Positions 22,111 to 32,073 of a DNA stretch of 64,000 nucleotides are shown here, piece after piece (the stretch's first letter is position 1; the number at the start of each line of letters is the position of its first letter). The notes beneath the pieces were generated by a model. It ran no database searches and was not told the origin of the DNA. It worked only from the letters and a program-made list of their open reading frames with translations. Location: the NCBI RefSeq assembly GCF_964031115.1, contig NZ_OZ035006.1, positions 1,861,605-1,925,604 of the forward strand, given 5' to 3'. The stretch is from Spiroplasma endosymbiont of Clivina fossor (lineage in GTDB: Bacteria > Bacillota_I > Bacilli_A > Mycoplasmatales > Nriv7). The translations under genes were made by a program, and so were the position numbers.

Positions 22111-22395
22111 ATGGAAAATCTCGCAAAAATGGCCGACTTTCTCGCCCAAATGCTTTATAAAGTTTTTGATTTAATTTGAAGTCTTGAAGTGCCGGGAACG
22201 AATATTCAACTAATATTTCCTTTATTCTTAACGCTGGCTGTAGAATTTCTTATGGCAATTATTCTCGGATTTGGTAGTCAACAAGTTAATTTAGAAAAAC
22301 AACGCCAATATGCGATTAAAAATAAGGGGCGCTTAAGTGCGTGAGGAAAAGCTAAAAAACAAATAAAATCAATAAAAACAAAACAAGGTAACTAA
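22111..22395 (+). CDS. Plectrovirus membrane protein with basic tail
   Basis: 94 residues: MENLAKMADFLAQMLYKVFDLIW amphipathic start, a membrane helix around LIFPLFLTLAVEFLMAII, then a basic tail. Conserved in II (55016-55336, longer tail of 106 residues) and III (35048-35374). It starts 6 bases after the Zot-like gene. Role unknown; probably assembly. Confidence 0.75.
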
Positions 22396-22397
22396 AA

Positions 22398-22646
22398 ATG
22401 TTTAAACTAATTATTATTTTTATTTTAATAACTGTTCTTGGATTATTGGCTGGTAGTCATTTTGAAACTTTAACGAATTATATTAGCGAAGGGCTTGCCA
22501 ATTTCCAAAAGTTTATTACTAGCAATTTAACAATTTTAGAACTATTTAAACCAATGGCACGAACATTTTCGCAACACCCAATTTTTACGATTCTTGGTGT
22601 AACTTGTGTACTTATTGCCTTATTTATTGTAATTAAAGGTAGGTAA
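22398..22646 (+). CDS. Plectrovirus two-helix membrane protein
   Basis: 82 residues with hydrophobic segments at both ends (LIIIFILITVLGLLAGS and FTILGVTCVLIALFIVI) and the conserved middle ILELFKPMARTFSQHPIF. Homologues: 54765-55013 and 35384-35629. It starts 2 bases after the previous stop. Function unknown. Confidence 0.75.
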   Translation: MFKLIIIFILITVLGLLAGSHFETLTNYISEGLANFQKFITSNLTILELFKPMARTFSQHPIFTILGVTCVLIALFIVIKGR

Positions 22647-22650
22647 AAAA

Positions 22651-23271
22651 ATGGAAAAATGAACTAAAAAACAAGAATTAGAAACAGAGAATGACAAATT
22701 AAAAATTGCTAATGTCATATTAGAAAATAGTGTTAATATTCTTAAATACATAATAATGGAAAAAAATAAAGAAATTTTAGAATTAGAAAAGTGAAATACT
22801 ATTCATATTAATCAAAAATCAGACTTAATAATTAAAAACCAAAAATTAAAAATTTTTAAACACGAAAGGAGAATTAAAATGAAAAAACTTTTAGGAAAAT
22901 TATTTAAAAAAGATAATTCAAAAGAAAAAACACCATTAAGATTAAAAATTAAAAATTCTTTTAAAAAGCAGTGGTTAAAAATAGTATTAAGTATCATTTT
23001 CATCTTTATAAGTTTATTAATTTGTGCATTAACAGCAATGGATACTAAATGAATAACTGGAACAAGTAACGAATTTAATGATTTTATGAATAAAGAAATG
23101 GTTGATTTCTTTGGCAAGTTCAATAGTGGTATTATGCTAGCAGGAATATTTGTTTTTTGATGAGGCGGAGCAATATATTTTGCAATTAAATTTGAAAAAT
23201 TAATCCGCTTGATTATTCAAAAAATCAAAGCAAAAAGAGCCTTGAAAAATGAAATCAAACAAGCTCATTAA
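22651..23271 (+). CDS. Plectrovirus membrane protein; N-terminal coiled-coil extension only here
   Basis: 206 residues from the ATG at 22651. The first 76 residues form a charged coiled-coil-like region (KKQELETENDKLKIANVI). The rest, from Met at 22879, has two membrane helices (IVLSIIFIFISLLICAL and GIMLAGIFVFWWGGAIYF) and a basic tail. The internal ATG has its own GAAAGGAG site. In prophage II (54350-54742) and fragment IV only the second part exists, so in prophage I either two products are made or the two parts have become joined. Unit III has a distant two-helix counterpart at 35632-36018. Confidence 0.65.
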
Positions 23272-23521
23272 TTCTTTAAAAAAATATTGATGGAGAATCT
23301 TACCTTACATTTTTATGATTACTATCTTTTTCATTCCATTTTTAAAATTGGAAATTAATGATTTGAAATTATTATATGAAAAATTTGAAGCATTAATTTC
23401 ACTTATGATACTAGGATATTTAGATATATGCATTACAATAGCGGTAATTATAAATTGTAGCATTGAGTGGCTTATTAAAAAAATTAAAGAAAAAAGAACA
23501 ATGAAAAATAAAATATTTTAA
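23249..23521 (+). CDS. Plectrovirus small membrane protein
   Basis: 90 residues, two membrane helices (FMITIFFIPFL and LMILGYLDICITIAVIINC), basic C-terminus. Its start overlaps the end of the previous gene by 23 bases in another frame. Homologues: 54100-54372 and the truncated 62804-63049. Not found in unit III. Function unknown. Confidence 0.7.
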
Positions 23522-23536
23522 AGAGGAGTGATAAAA

Positions 23537-25420
23537 ATGTTTATGAAAATATTTACCGTGTTAATTATTGGTTTCAATAACATTTTTGCCATTCTCCAAA
23601 ACATTAACAATGACGAAATAACAACACAATCACTAATTAGAAACAAAAGACAAAACAATCAAGTGTCTGAAATTAACTTAACAAAAGCAGAATTTACAAT
23701 ATGAAAAAATGAAACTCCTTATAAACCTGCATCGGCGTGAAAAACAGAATTACAATTTTTATTAAATGATATAGAGAAGCAATCAGGAATAAAACCCATA
23801 AATCCTGTAGAAGAATTATGGAATAATAAAGGACGAATTCAAAGTTATATAAATCAAAATCAAGTTAATATTATTAAAAAACTTAACGAATTACAAATAA
23901 ATACAAAATGAACAGAAGTTGAAAAAAAACAAAAACAAAATATTAAAATAAAAAATATTAAAATAAAATTTGAGTATCAAAAAGATACTTTTGCCGGTGT
24001 AAAATGAAACTGGTGAAAAATTCTAGAACTTGATGCACAATTGAAAGCCAAACCTACGACTGATATTGATTTACCAGAAACAATCACTAACTTTGATGGC
24101 AACCACAACTATAACGATGTCATTGAGAACCTTGACTATTTAATGATTCATCGTGGTGATTTTGACAAATTTAATTACTCTTATCTTTATTGAACACCAG
24201 TATTTAATTTTATTGACACCTTAGAAAAAGGTTACTATAAAGAATTCACAATTAAAAACCACGGCTTTAAAAATGAAAGCTATTTTTATCATAAGACTTC
24301 TAGTAGTGAAGATGAAATTAATAAGAATATTTTAAAAATTAAAGCTTTTAATAAAACCTTAATCGCAGGTAATAACTATTTGCAATTACTACACGGTGAA
24401 ACCGAAATCTGAAAATATGATACCAAAAGTACTAACGATTATTACCTAATTAAGTATCTTTTTGGTACCTTAAATTACCTCAATGTTAGATTTAGTTTTT
24501 TGCGCTATGACCCCGATTTAAAAAATGATATTTACTTATATTTTAAAAATAACATTCCTAGTATTAACGACAGCGATTACAAAAATGTTTTTGATGAAAT
24601 CTATGAAATTCTCGGCAATTTCTTTGCTAGTTTATTTTATGCGACTTTTGATATGGACGAAAAAACTCATACTGAAATTGATTTTAAGGGTATAGAAAAC
24701 TATAAGAAGGATTACTTTATTCAAATCGGTTTCTTTTATCGTTCATTAATTACCTTTTATCCCAAAAAATACTTAGTAAATATTATAGGAAACTCAGAAT
24801 TATTACTAAGAAGTTATTTCTTTACTTTTGACAAAAAAATGCACCAAGATAATTACAATGCTATTAACAACACCAATAGTATTTATCAAATTGATTTTAA
24901 TGTCCTTAAATCTTATGATAATAAACTGATTACCTTGCCAACCAACAAAACCGCTAACAGTATTAATTATCTCAATACCGATATTGATATTCGTTATGGT
25001 ATTAATATTTTTACCTTAACTTTTCCGCTTTATCACAAAGGTAATATCTCTAACTACAATTTTAAAATTTATGACTTTAATGTCTTAAATTCAACAGCCT
25101 TTATCCCTGATGGTTTAAATAACAGTGAATGAGACGATTTAATTCCGCCGGCAAATTGCAAATATTCCGGACGATGAATACCAACTTTTAATGATATTGG
25201 ATGTGCCATTCAGAATGCTGGTATCAAAATGATAAACTGAATACTCACCGCCTCACAAATCATCACGATTTTGCGACCGTTAGCAATTATTGCAAAAGCA
25301 ACAGTTAACTTTTCAACTGCTATTTTTCCAATTTTTAAAACGGTACCAGCTTTTTACTATACCTTTCAATTTTTAATCGGTTTTGCCATCTTTCTAATGA
25401 AATTAAGAATTTTTATATAA
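23537..25420 (+). CDS. Plectrovirus attachment-type (pIII-like) protein, receptor-domain type 1
   Basis: 627 residues. A signal peptide (MKIFTVLIIGFNNIFAI) is followed by a basic RNKRQNN motif near residue 40. A variable domain (about residues 41-169, beginning QVSEINLTKAEFTIW) comes next, then a conserved body starting near YLMIHRGDFDKFNYSYLYW and a C-terminal membrane anchor. This layout, size and last-but-one position in the structural operon suggest the adsorption protein. The body is about as conserved with prophage II as the other genes, but the variable domain is unrelated to those of II and III. A near-identical copy of the variable domain is present in the lipoprotein encoded next (25462-25965). 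Confidence 0.75.
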
Positions 25421-25461
25421 TATATATATATATATATTGAAAAAAATAAAGGAGTTAAAAA

Positions 25462-25965
25462 ATGAAAATTTTAAGTATAATGGCTATTTTAGGATTAACA
25501 ATATTGCCCGTAACTGCGTGCTCTAAAAAAATAAATAAACCAACGCTCTCAGACAGTAAAAAAAGTAATCAAGTGTCTGAAATTAACTTAACAAAAGCAG
25601 AATTTACAATATGAAAAAATGAAACTCCTTATAAACCTGCATCGGCGTGAAAAACAGAATTACAATTTTTATTAAATGATATAGAGAAGCAATCAGGAAT
25701 AAAACCCATAAATCCTATAGAAGAATTATGGAACAATAAAGGACGAATTCAAAGTTATATAAATCAAAATCAAGTTAATATTATTAAAAAACTTAACGAA
25801 TTACAAATAAATACAAAATGAACAGAAGTTGAAAAAGAACAAAAACAAAATATTAAAATAAAAAATATTAAAATAAAATTTGAGTATCAAAAAGATACTT
25901 TTGCTGGCGTAACATGAAACTGGTGAAAAATGATAGAATTTAATGCACAATCAGAAACAAATTAA
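25462..25965 (+). CDS. Phage lipoprotein carrying a copy of the attachment-protein N-terminal domain
   Basis: 167 residues with a lipoprotein signal peptide (lipobox LPVTAC, Cys20). From about residue 36 to 163 it repeats residues 41-169 of the attachment-type protein at 23537-25420, with only a few changes at DNA level (25567-25952 against 23657-24042). In a cell without wall or outer membrane the lipoprotein would display this domain on the cell surface. I infer a superinfection-exclusion role, by analogy with pIII-mediated immunity in Ff phages and with receptor-blocking phage lipoproteins. RBS AAAGGAG. It is the last gene of the prophage, followed by the phage terminator. Confidence 0.75.
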
Positions 25966-25975
25966 AATACGAAAG

Positions 25976-26104
25976 GGGGCTCGTACAAAATTAACTGTGT
26001 CTCTAAGTAATTAACTTAAATTCACTTTGTCCTCAAATTTTATCATTAAATGTGAAATTGCACTACCTCGATTTTGAATTGACATCGTTCATTTGGGCAG
26101 TTCA
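25976..26104 (-). mobile_element. Internally deleted IS256 derivative
   Basis: Starts with the gene-3' end of IS256 (GGGGCTCGTACAAAATTAAC), runs through the last about 35 codons in minus orientation up to 26094, then jumps to a short piece resembling the other end (TTTGGGCAG). It has no coding ability. It interrupts the 3' untranslated part of prophage I. Confidence 0.65.
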
Positions 26105-26146
26105 ACTTTTTTCATTTTTTATCCTTTTTATTTTGACAAAATAAAA

Positions 26147-26172
26147 ACCAGTAATTAATTAAAATTACTGGT
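26147..26172 (+). terminator. Prophage I terminator
   Basis: ACCAGTAATT and AATTACTGGT form a perfect stem with a 6-base loop; a T-rich stretch follows. The same hairpin ends prophage II (51503-51528), and a truncated copy stands at 27769-27795. Confidence 0.65.
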
Positions 26173-26249
26173 GTAAATATTATTCTTATTTTATCACAAG
26201 AAATTTAAACTTGTTGGGCTTGTTTTAATTAAAGTTATTGTTCTAAATA

Positions 26250-27570
26250 GAGCCTGTCCAAAATTCTGTGTCTCGATAATTCATTCTGAATTATACTTAA
26301 AAGAAGGAGAGCAGAAAATGACAAAAAAAATAAAAAAAGAACCTGACGCAATTGATAAAGTTGTTGATTATTTTTTAGAAAATATTGATAATCCACAAGA
26401 TTTATTTAAAGGCAATACTATTTTTCAGGAATTTACCAAAAAATTAACTGAACGAATGTTAAATACGGAAATTAAAGATTATCTTGAAACTGATGAGAAT
26501 CATAATAAAAGAAATGGCAACACACAAAAAACCATTATTACTAAAAATGGTTCAATCGCAATTGATGTACCAAGAGATCGAAATAGTACTTTTGAACCAG
26601 TAATTATTCCAAAAAGACAAAGAAGATTTGATAACTTTGATCAAAAAGTAATTTCTTTATATGCAAGAGGAATGACAATTTCTGATATCAAAGCACAATT
26701 GCAAGAATTCTATCACGGAGCAGAAATTTCAGAAAGTTTAATTAGTCAAATAACTGATGATGTTATTGAAGAAGTTAAAATGTGACAAACTAAACCTTTA
26801 GAGAAGATTTATCCGATTGTTTATTTTGATTGTATTGTTGTTAAAGTAAAGCAAGATAAACGAATAATAAATAAAGCAGTTTATCTTGCCTTAGGAATTA
26901 ATTTAGATGGTTTAAAAGATATTTTAGGAATGTGAATTAGTGAGAATGAGGGAGCCAAATTTTGACTTAATAATCTTACGGAAATGAAAAATCGTGGGTT
27001 ACAAGATATTCTTGTTGCTTGTAGTGATAATTTAACTGGGATGTCTGATGCAATAGAAGCTGTTTTCCCAAAAACACAGCATCAATTATGCATTGTTCAT
27101 CAAATTCGCAATAGTTTAAAATTTGTTCCTTACAAAGATCGCAAACTTGTAGCTAATGATTTAAAATCAATTTATACAGCAATTAATGAAGAAATAGCGT
27201 TAATTGCTTTAGATCATTTTTCAGAAAAATGAAATAAAAAGTATCCACAAATTACTAAATCATGAAAAAATAACTGAAATAATTTAATAATTTTTCTTGA
27301 ATATCCTCAGGAATTTAGAAGAATTATTTACACAACTAATGCGATTGAATCTGTTAATAGTCAATTAAGAAAAGTCATTAAGAATAAAAAGATTTTTCCT
27401 AATGACGCATCAGTTTTTAAAATATTTTATTTAGCATTTCAAAATATGGTTAAGAAATGAACGATGCCAATTCAAAATTGGGGTAGTGCAATTTCACATT
27501 TAATGATAAAATTTGAGGACAGAGTGAATTTAAGTTAATTACTTAGAGACACAGTTAATTGTACAGTCCC
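26250..27570 (+). mobile_element. IS256-family element, copy 1
   Basis: 1321 bp with imperfect inverted ends: GAGCCTGTCCAAAATTCTGT on the left and, inverted, GGGACTGTACAATTAACTGT on the right. The flanking 8 bases do not match, and an IS256 derivative in opposite orientation follows at once. The transposase is intact. Confidence 0.9.
26318..27538 (+). CDS. IS256-family (mutator type) transposase
   Basis: 406 residues. Typical mutator-type features: [20 protein letters not shown], then [17 protein letters not shown], the catalytic Asp in [10 protein letters not shown] and in [22 protein letters not shown], and the C-terminal [15 protein letters not shown] with the Glu. One uninterrupted frame with TGA as Trp; start after AAGGAGAG. 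This is the only intact IS256 transposase in the window. Confidence 0.92.
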
Positions 27571-27736
27571 TAAATTCACTCTGTCCTCAAATTTTACTTC
27601 TAAAAAATAATCAACAACCATCACAACTTTATCAATTGCATCAGGTTCTTTTTTTATTTTTTTGTCATTTTCTGTTCTCCTTCTTTTAAATAGAATTCAG
27701 AATGAATTATTGAGACACAGAATTTTGGGCAGGCTC
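27571..27736 (-). mobile_element. IS256-derived deletion element (MITE-like)
   Basis: 166 bp in minus orientation that join the last about 25 bases of the IS256 coding 3' end to its first about 30 codons and 5' terminal repeat (ending GGGCAGGCTC). About 1.1 kb of the middle is missing. The outer 40 bases of the 3' end are also lost where it meets IS256 copy 1. Confidence 0.7.
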
Positions 27737-27795
27737 TTTCTTTTTTTCTCCTTTTTATTTTATCAAAATAAAAACCAGTAATTAATTAAAATTAC
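27737..27795 (+). other. Plectrovirus 3'-end remnant
   Basis: 59 bases that repeat the sequence around the prophage I terminator (TTTTTATTTTATCAAAATAA followed by AAACCAGTAATT). It is cut inside the right arm of the hairpin by the IS1595-like element P. It marks a further, mostly lost phage end or a duplication of the end of prophage I. Confidence 0.6.
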
Positions 27796-27881
27796 TTTTA
27801 ATTTTGTCGAAAACTCTTGATATTTATTGAATATACTTAATTTTAGGTATATTTTTAATATGATAGAGGTGGATAATAATT

Positions 27882-28592
27882 ATGGAAAAAATAATTCAAG
27901 AACTAGTAAATACTTTAACAGATGATCAATTTTTAGAATTTTATGAAAAAGTCAAACAACAAGCAGAATTAATAAAAAAACAAAAACGGTTAAATGAAAT
28001 TGATCAAAAATTTAGAGCGCAAGGTATTAAATGCCCTAAATGTGAATCTTACCATTGCGTTAAAAATGAACATAATTCAGAAGGAAAACAAAAATATTTA
28101 TGTAAAAATTGCCGTGCAAGTTTTGACGCTTTTCGTAATCATTTTATTTATTGAAGTCATTTAAATTATGAACAATGAAATTTATTGATTCAAATTTCAT
28201 TGCTGGGGCAATCTAGTAAAACAATTTCTCGTTTTATTAAAACTACATTAAAAACTGCTTGATATAATCGTCAAAAATTAATGAAATCAAAACAATTAGA
28301 AAATACCCAATTAAAATTTAAAAAATTATCTGGTAAAATCCAAATCGATGAAACATTTATTAAAGAAATCCATAAAGGAAATTTCAAATATAAAACTGAT
28401 CCACGAAGAATTCACCTTGACCCATTCGCAACTAATACTAAATGCTGTATTCAAATGGCAATTGATAATAATAACAATATTTATGTTAAATCCACAAACA
28501 CCAAACGTTTACAAAAACAATGAGTTATTGAAAATATGAACAAAGAATTAATTAACGAAAATTCAATTATTACTTCTGATATGCAAAAATTA
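27882..28592 (+). pseudogene. IS1595-like transposase P, 5' part
   Basis: From MEKIIQELVNTLTDD through the zinc ribbon and first part of the DDE domain to ITSDMQK, where IS1595-like copy 2 begins. One zinc-ribbon neighbour differs (VKNEHNS instead of VKNGHNS). The frame is otherwise open; the gene is broken only by the insertions. The 3' rest is at 30809-30922 and 42594-42742. Confidence 0.88.
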
Positions 28593-28701
28593 TTTTAATT
28601 TTGTCGAAAACTCTTGATAAAATAAAAAAAATCATCAACTTGATAATTTTAAAAGGCTTTTATGTAAAATTACTATTTTTACTTTAACTTTTTTATACAT
28701 T

Positions 28702-29769
28702 AGACTTCTTGCAAAATTAATTTAAAATATAATTGAATTGTTGTTTTTAATAAAAAGGTGGAATTTAAATGAAATTTAAAAAAAATAATCAAATAAGTGA
28801 TAAAAATTTTTTAAGATTAACTGGTATTAAACATACTACTTTTAATAAAATGCTAGAAATTTTAAAAATAGAAGAATTAAAAAAGAGATTTCGTCGCGGA
28901 AGAACCAATAAATTATCATTAGAAAATCGTATTTTAATGACTTTAGAATATTGAAGAGAATATAGAACTTATTTTCATATTGCAAAAAGTTATGATATTA
29001 GTGAAAGTAGTTGTTATAGAAATATCAAATGAATTGAAGACACTTTAATAAAACACCCTAATTTTCAACAACTTACTGGTCAAAAATCACTATTAAAAGA
29101 TCATTTCAAAGATAAGACTGTTATAATTGATGTAACTGAAAGCCAAATCCAACGCCCAAAAAAAGACAAAAACAGCACTACTCAGGAAAAAAGAAAAAAC
29201 ACACAATAAAAACACAAGTTATAATTGAAAAAGATAGTAAAAAAATTATTAGTTCTGATTTTTCTTATGGTAAAAACCATGACTTTAAAATTTTAAAAGA
29301 TTCAAAAATTAAATTTTTACCAGAAACAACTGTTTTAGTGGATTTAGGTTATCAAGGCATACAAAAAATTAATCATAATGTTTTAATTCCTAAAAGAAAA
29401 TCAAAGAAAAACCCTTTAAATAAAGAAGAAAAGCAAAATAATGAGCGAATTTCAAAAATGAGAATTGTTATTGAAAATGTTTTTGCTATACTTAAAAAAT
29501 TTAAAATTATTAGTGAAAAATATCGAAATCGTAGAAAAAGATTTGCTTTAAGATTTAATTTAATAGCTTCAATTTATAATTTACAACTATTAGTTTAAAT
29601 ATATTTGATAATTTAAAATTTCAGTCTTTTTTTATTGTAAATAATAATTTTTATTATGTTTTAATGACAAAATATTTGTAAAAATAATCTAAAAATTATT
29701 TTAATAACACTTTTATATTTATTTTAAATTTAAAAATTATAATTATCATATTAATTTTGCAAGAAGTCT
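28702..29769 (+). mobile_element. IS5-like element, copy D
   Basis: Complete 1068-bp copy with a perfect ATT target duplication (28699-28701 and 29770-29772). It interrupts the penultimate codon region of the IS1595-like copy 2 transposase, on the opposite strand. Confidence 0.95.
28769..29598 (+). CDS. IS5-family transposase, copy D
   Basis: Same ORFA/ORFB frameshifted transposase as copies B and C, with the A7 slip site. One substitution in ORFA (LLKDHF instead of LLKDYF). Motifs IDVTESQI, VDLGYQG and RIVIENVF are all present. Confidence 0.85.
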
Positions 29770-30723
29770 ATTAAAATATAATACCGCTGTTTGTTGGTTT
29801 GGAGTTAAACCCTTATGTTGGTATTTTCATTTTCAGAGATTTAAATAATTTTGAATATTAGTAAAACCTAAACCATGATAATGAATTAAGGCTTCTTTAA
29901 GACTAGATTGTAATTTACTGATTTTATTTAAGTTACGATAACTAGCTTCAGGATTAATTGTTGTTTTAGTTACACATAAAGTAGAATTTGTTTGTTTTGC
30001 TACTAAAAAATATAATTTTTGCATATCAGAAGTAATAATTGAATTTTCGTTAATTAATTCTTTGTTCATATTTTCAATAACTCATTGTTTTTGTAAACGT
30101 TTGGTGTTTGTGGATTTAACATAAATATTGTTATTATTATCAATTGCCATTTGAATACAGCATTTAGTATTAGTTGCGAATGGGTCAAGGTGAATTCTTC
30201 GTGGATCAGTTTTATATTTGAAATTTCCTTTATGGATTTCTTTAATAAATGTTTCATCGATTTGGATTTTACCAGATAATTTTTTAAATTTTAATTGGGT
30301 ATTTTCTAATTGTTTTGATTTCATTAATTTTTGACGATTATATCAAGCAGTTTTTAATGTAGTTTTAATAAAACGAGAAATTGTTTTACTAGATTGCCCC
30401 AGCAATGAAATTTGAATCAATAAATTTCATTGTTCATAATTTAAATGACTTCAATAAATAAAATGATTACGAAAAGCGTCAAAACTTGCACGGCAATTTT
30501 TACATAAATATTTTTGTTTTCCTTCTGAATTATGTCCATTTTTAACGCAATGGTAAGATTCACATTTAGGGCATTTAATACCTTGCGCTCTAAATTTTTG
30601 ATCAATTTCATTTAACCGTTTTTGTTTTTTTATTAATTCTGCTTGTTGTTTGACTTTTTCATAAAATTCTAAAAATTGATCATCTGTTAAAGTATTTACT
30701 AGTTCTTGAATTATTTTTTCCAT
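29743..30723 (-). CDS. IS1595-like transposase, copy 2 (C-terminus altered by IS5)
   Basis: 326 residues, open from 30723 to a stop inside the IS5-like element. Zinc ribbon CPKC/CKNC near residues 50-78, then KIQIDETFIKEIHKG and ITSDMQKLYFLVAKQTN of the DDE domain. The insertion of IS5-like copy D replaces the last residue (VLYFNV) with eight residues from the IS5 end (RLLAKLIW) and supplies the TAA. This is the best-preserved IS1595-like transposase in the window and could still be active; its own 3' terminal repeat is now 1 kb away. RBS GAGGTGGATAATA. Confidence 0.85.
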
Positions 30724-30808
30724 AATTATTATCCACCTCTATCATATTAAAATATACCTAAAATTAAGTATATTCAATAAATATCAAGAGTTTTCGACAA
30801 AATTAAAA

Positions 30809-30922
30809 AAAATTATATTTTTTAGTAGCAAAACAAACAAATTCTACTTTATGTGTAACTAAAACAACAATTAATCCTGAAGCTAGTTTCGTAACTTAAA
30901 TAAAATCAGTAAATTACAATCT
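30809..30922 (+). pseudogene. IS1595-like transposase P, middle part
   Basis: Continues element P after copy 2 (LYFLVAKQTNSTLCVTKTT and on) up to the IS256 copy 2 insertion at TACAATCT. The segment has small internal damage (GCTAGTTTCGTAACTT lacks two bases against other copies). Confidence 0.8.
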
Positions 30923-30954
30923 GGGGCTGTACAATTAACTGTGTCTCTAAGTAA

Positions 30955-32073
30955 TTAACTTAAATTCACTCTGTCTTCAAATTTTATCATTAAATGTGAA
31001 ATTGCACTACCCCAATTTTGAATTGGCATCGTTCATTTCTTAACCATATTTTGAAATGCTAAATAAAATATTTTAAAAACTGATGCGTCATTAGGAAAAA
31101 TCTTTTTATTCTTAATGACTTTTCTTAATTGACTATTAACAGATTCAATCGCATTAGTTGTGTAAATAATTCTTCTAAATTCCTGAGGATATTCAAGAAA
31201 AATTATTAAATTATTTCAGTTATTTTTTCATGATTTAGTAATTTGTGGATACTTTTTATTTCATTTTTCAGAAAAATGATCTAAAGCAATTAACGCTATT
31301 TCTTCATTAATTGCTGTATAAATTGATTTTAAATCATTAGCTACAAGTTTGCGATCTTTGTAAGGAACAAATTTTAAACTATTGCGAATTTGATGAACAA
31401 TGCATAATTGATGCTGTGTTTTTGGGAAAACAGCTTCTATTGCATCAGACATCCCAGTTAAATTATCACTACAAGCAACAAGAATATCTTGTAACCCACG
31501 ATTTTTCATTTCCGTAAGATTATTAAGTCAAAATTTGGTTCCCTCATTCTCACTAATTCACATTCCTAAAATATCTTTTAAACCATCTAAATTAATCCCT
31601 AAGGCAAGATAAACTGCTTTATTTATTATTCGTTTATCTTGCTTTACTTTAACAACAATACAATCAAAATAAACAATCGGATAAATCTTCTCTAAAGGTT
31701 TAGTTTGTCATATTTTAACTTCTTCAATAACATCATCAGTTATTTGACTAATTAAACTTTCTGAAATTTCTGCTCCGTGATAGAATTCTTGCAATTGTGC
31801 TTTGATATCAGAAATTGTCATTCCTCTTGCATATAAAGAAATTACTTTTTGATCAAAGTTATCAAATCTTCTTTGTCTTTTCGGAATAATTACTGGTTCA
31901 AAAGTACTATTTCGATCTCTTGGTACATCAATTGCGATTGAACCATTTTTAGTAATAATGGTTTTTTGTGTGTTGCCATTTCTTTTATTATGATTCTCAT
32001 CAGTTTCAAGATAATCTTTAATTTCCGTATTTAACATTCGTTCAGTTAATTTTTTGGTAAATTCCTGAAAAAT
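30955..32073 (-). pseudogene. IS256-family transposase, 3' part
   Basis: From [13 protein letters not shown] to the C-terminal DRVNLS; same motifs as copy 1. The N-terminal 34 codons are 10 kb away at 42423-42525, where an additional A in the start region (A9 instead of A8) shifts the frame. The gene was thus broken at least twice. Confidence 0.88.

Larger units (their letters stand above)
19231..26249 (+). mobile_element. Plectrovirus (SpV1-like) prophage I
   Basis: About 7.0 kb colinear with prophage II (51431-58216, opposite strand) and with the viral half of unit III. The match to prophage II starts at GGACGCATAAAG and ends at GTTCTAAATAG. It holds a 500-base non-coding leader, 13 genes and a terminator, and is interrupted only by an IS256 derivative at 25976-26104. 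Genes for coat, Zot-like ATPase and attachment-type protein are intact. No Rep or transposase gene is seen. Confidence 0.88.
28593..30808 (-). mobile_element. IS1595-like element, copy 2, holding IS5-like copy D
   Basis: Inserted into element P in opposite orientation. Both flanks read AAAAATTA(T), giving an 8-9 bp target duplication blurred by the A/T ends. Its own 3' end is split by an IS5-like element at 28702-29769. Without that insertion it is about 1.15 kb. Confidence 0.88.
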
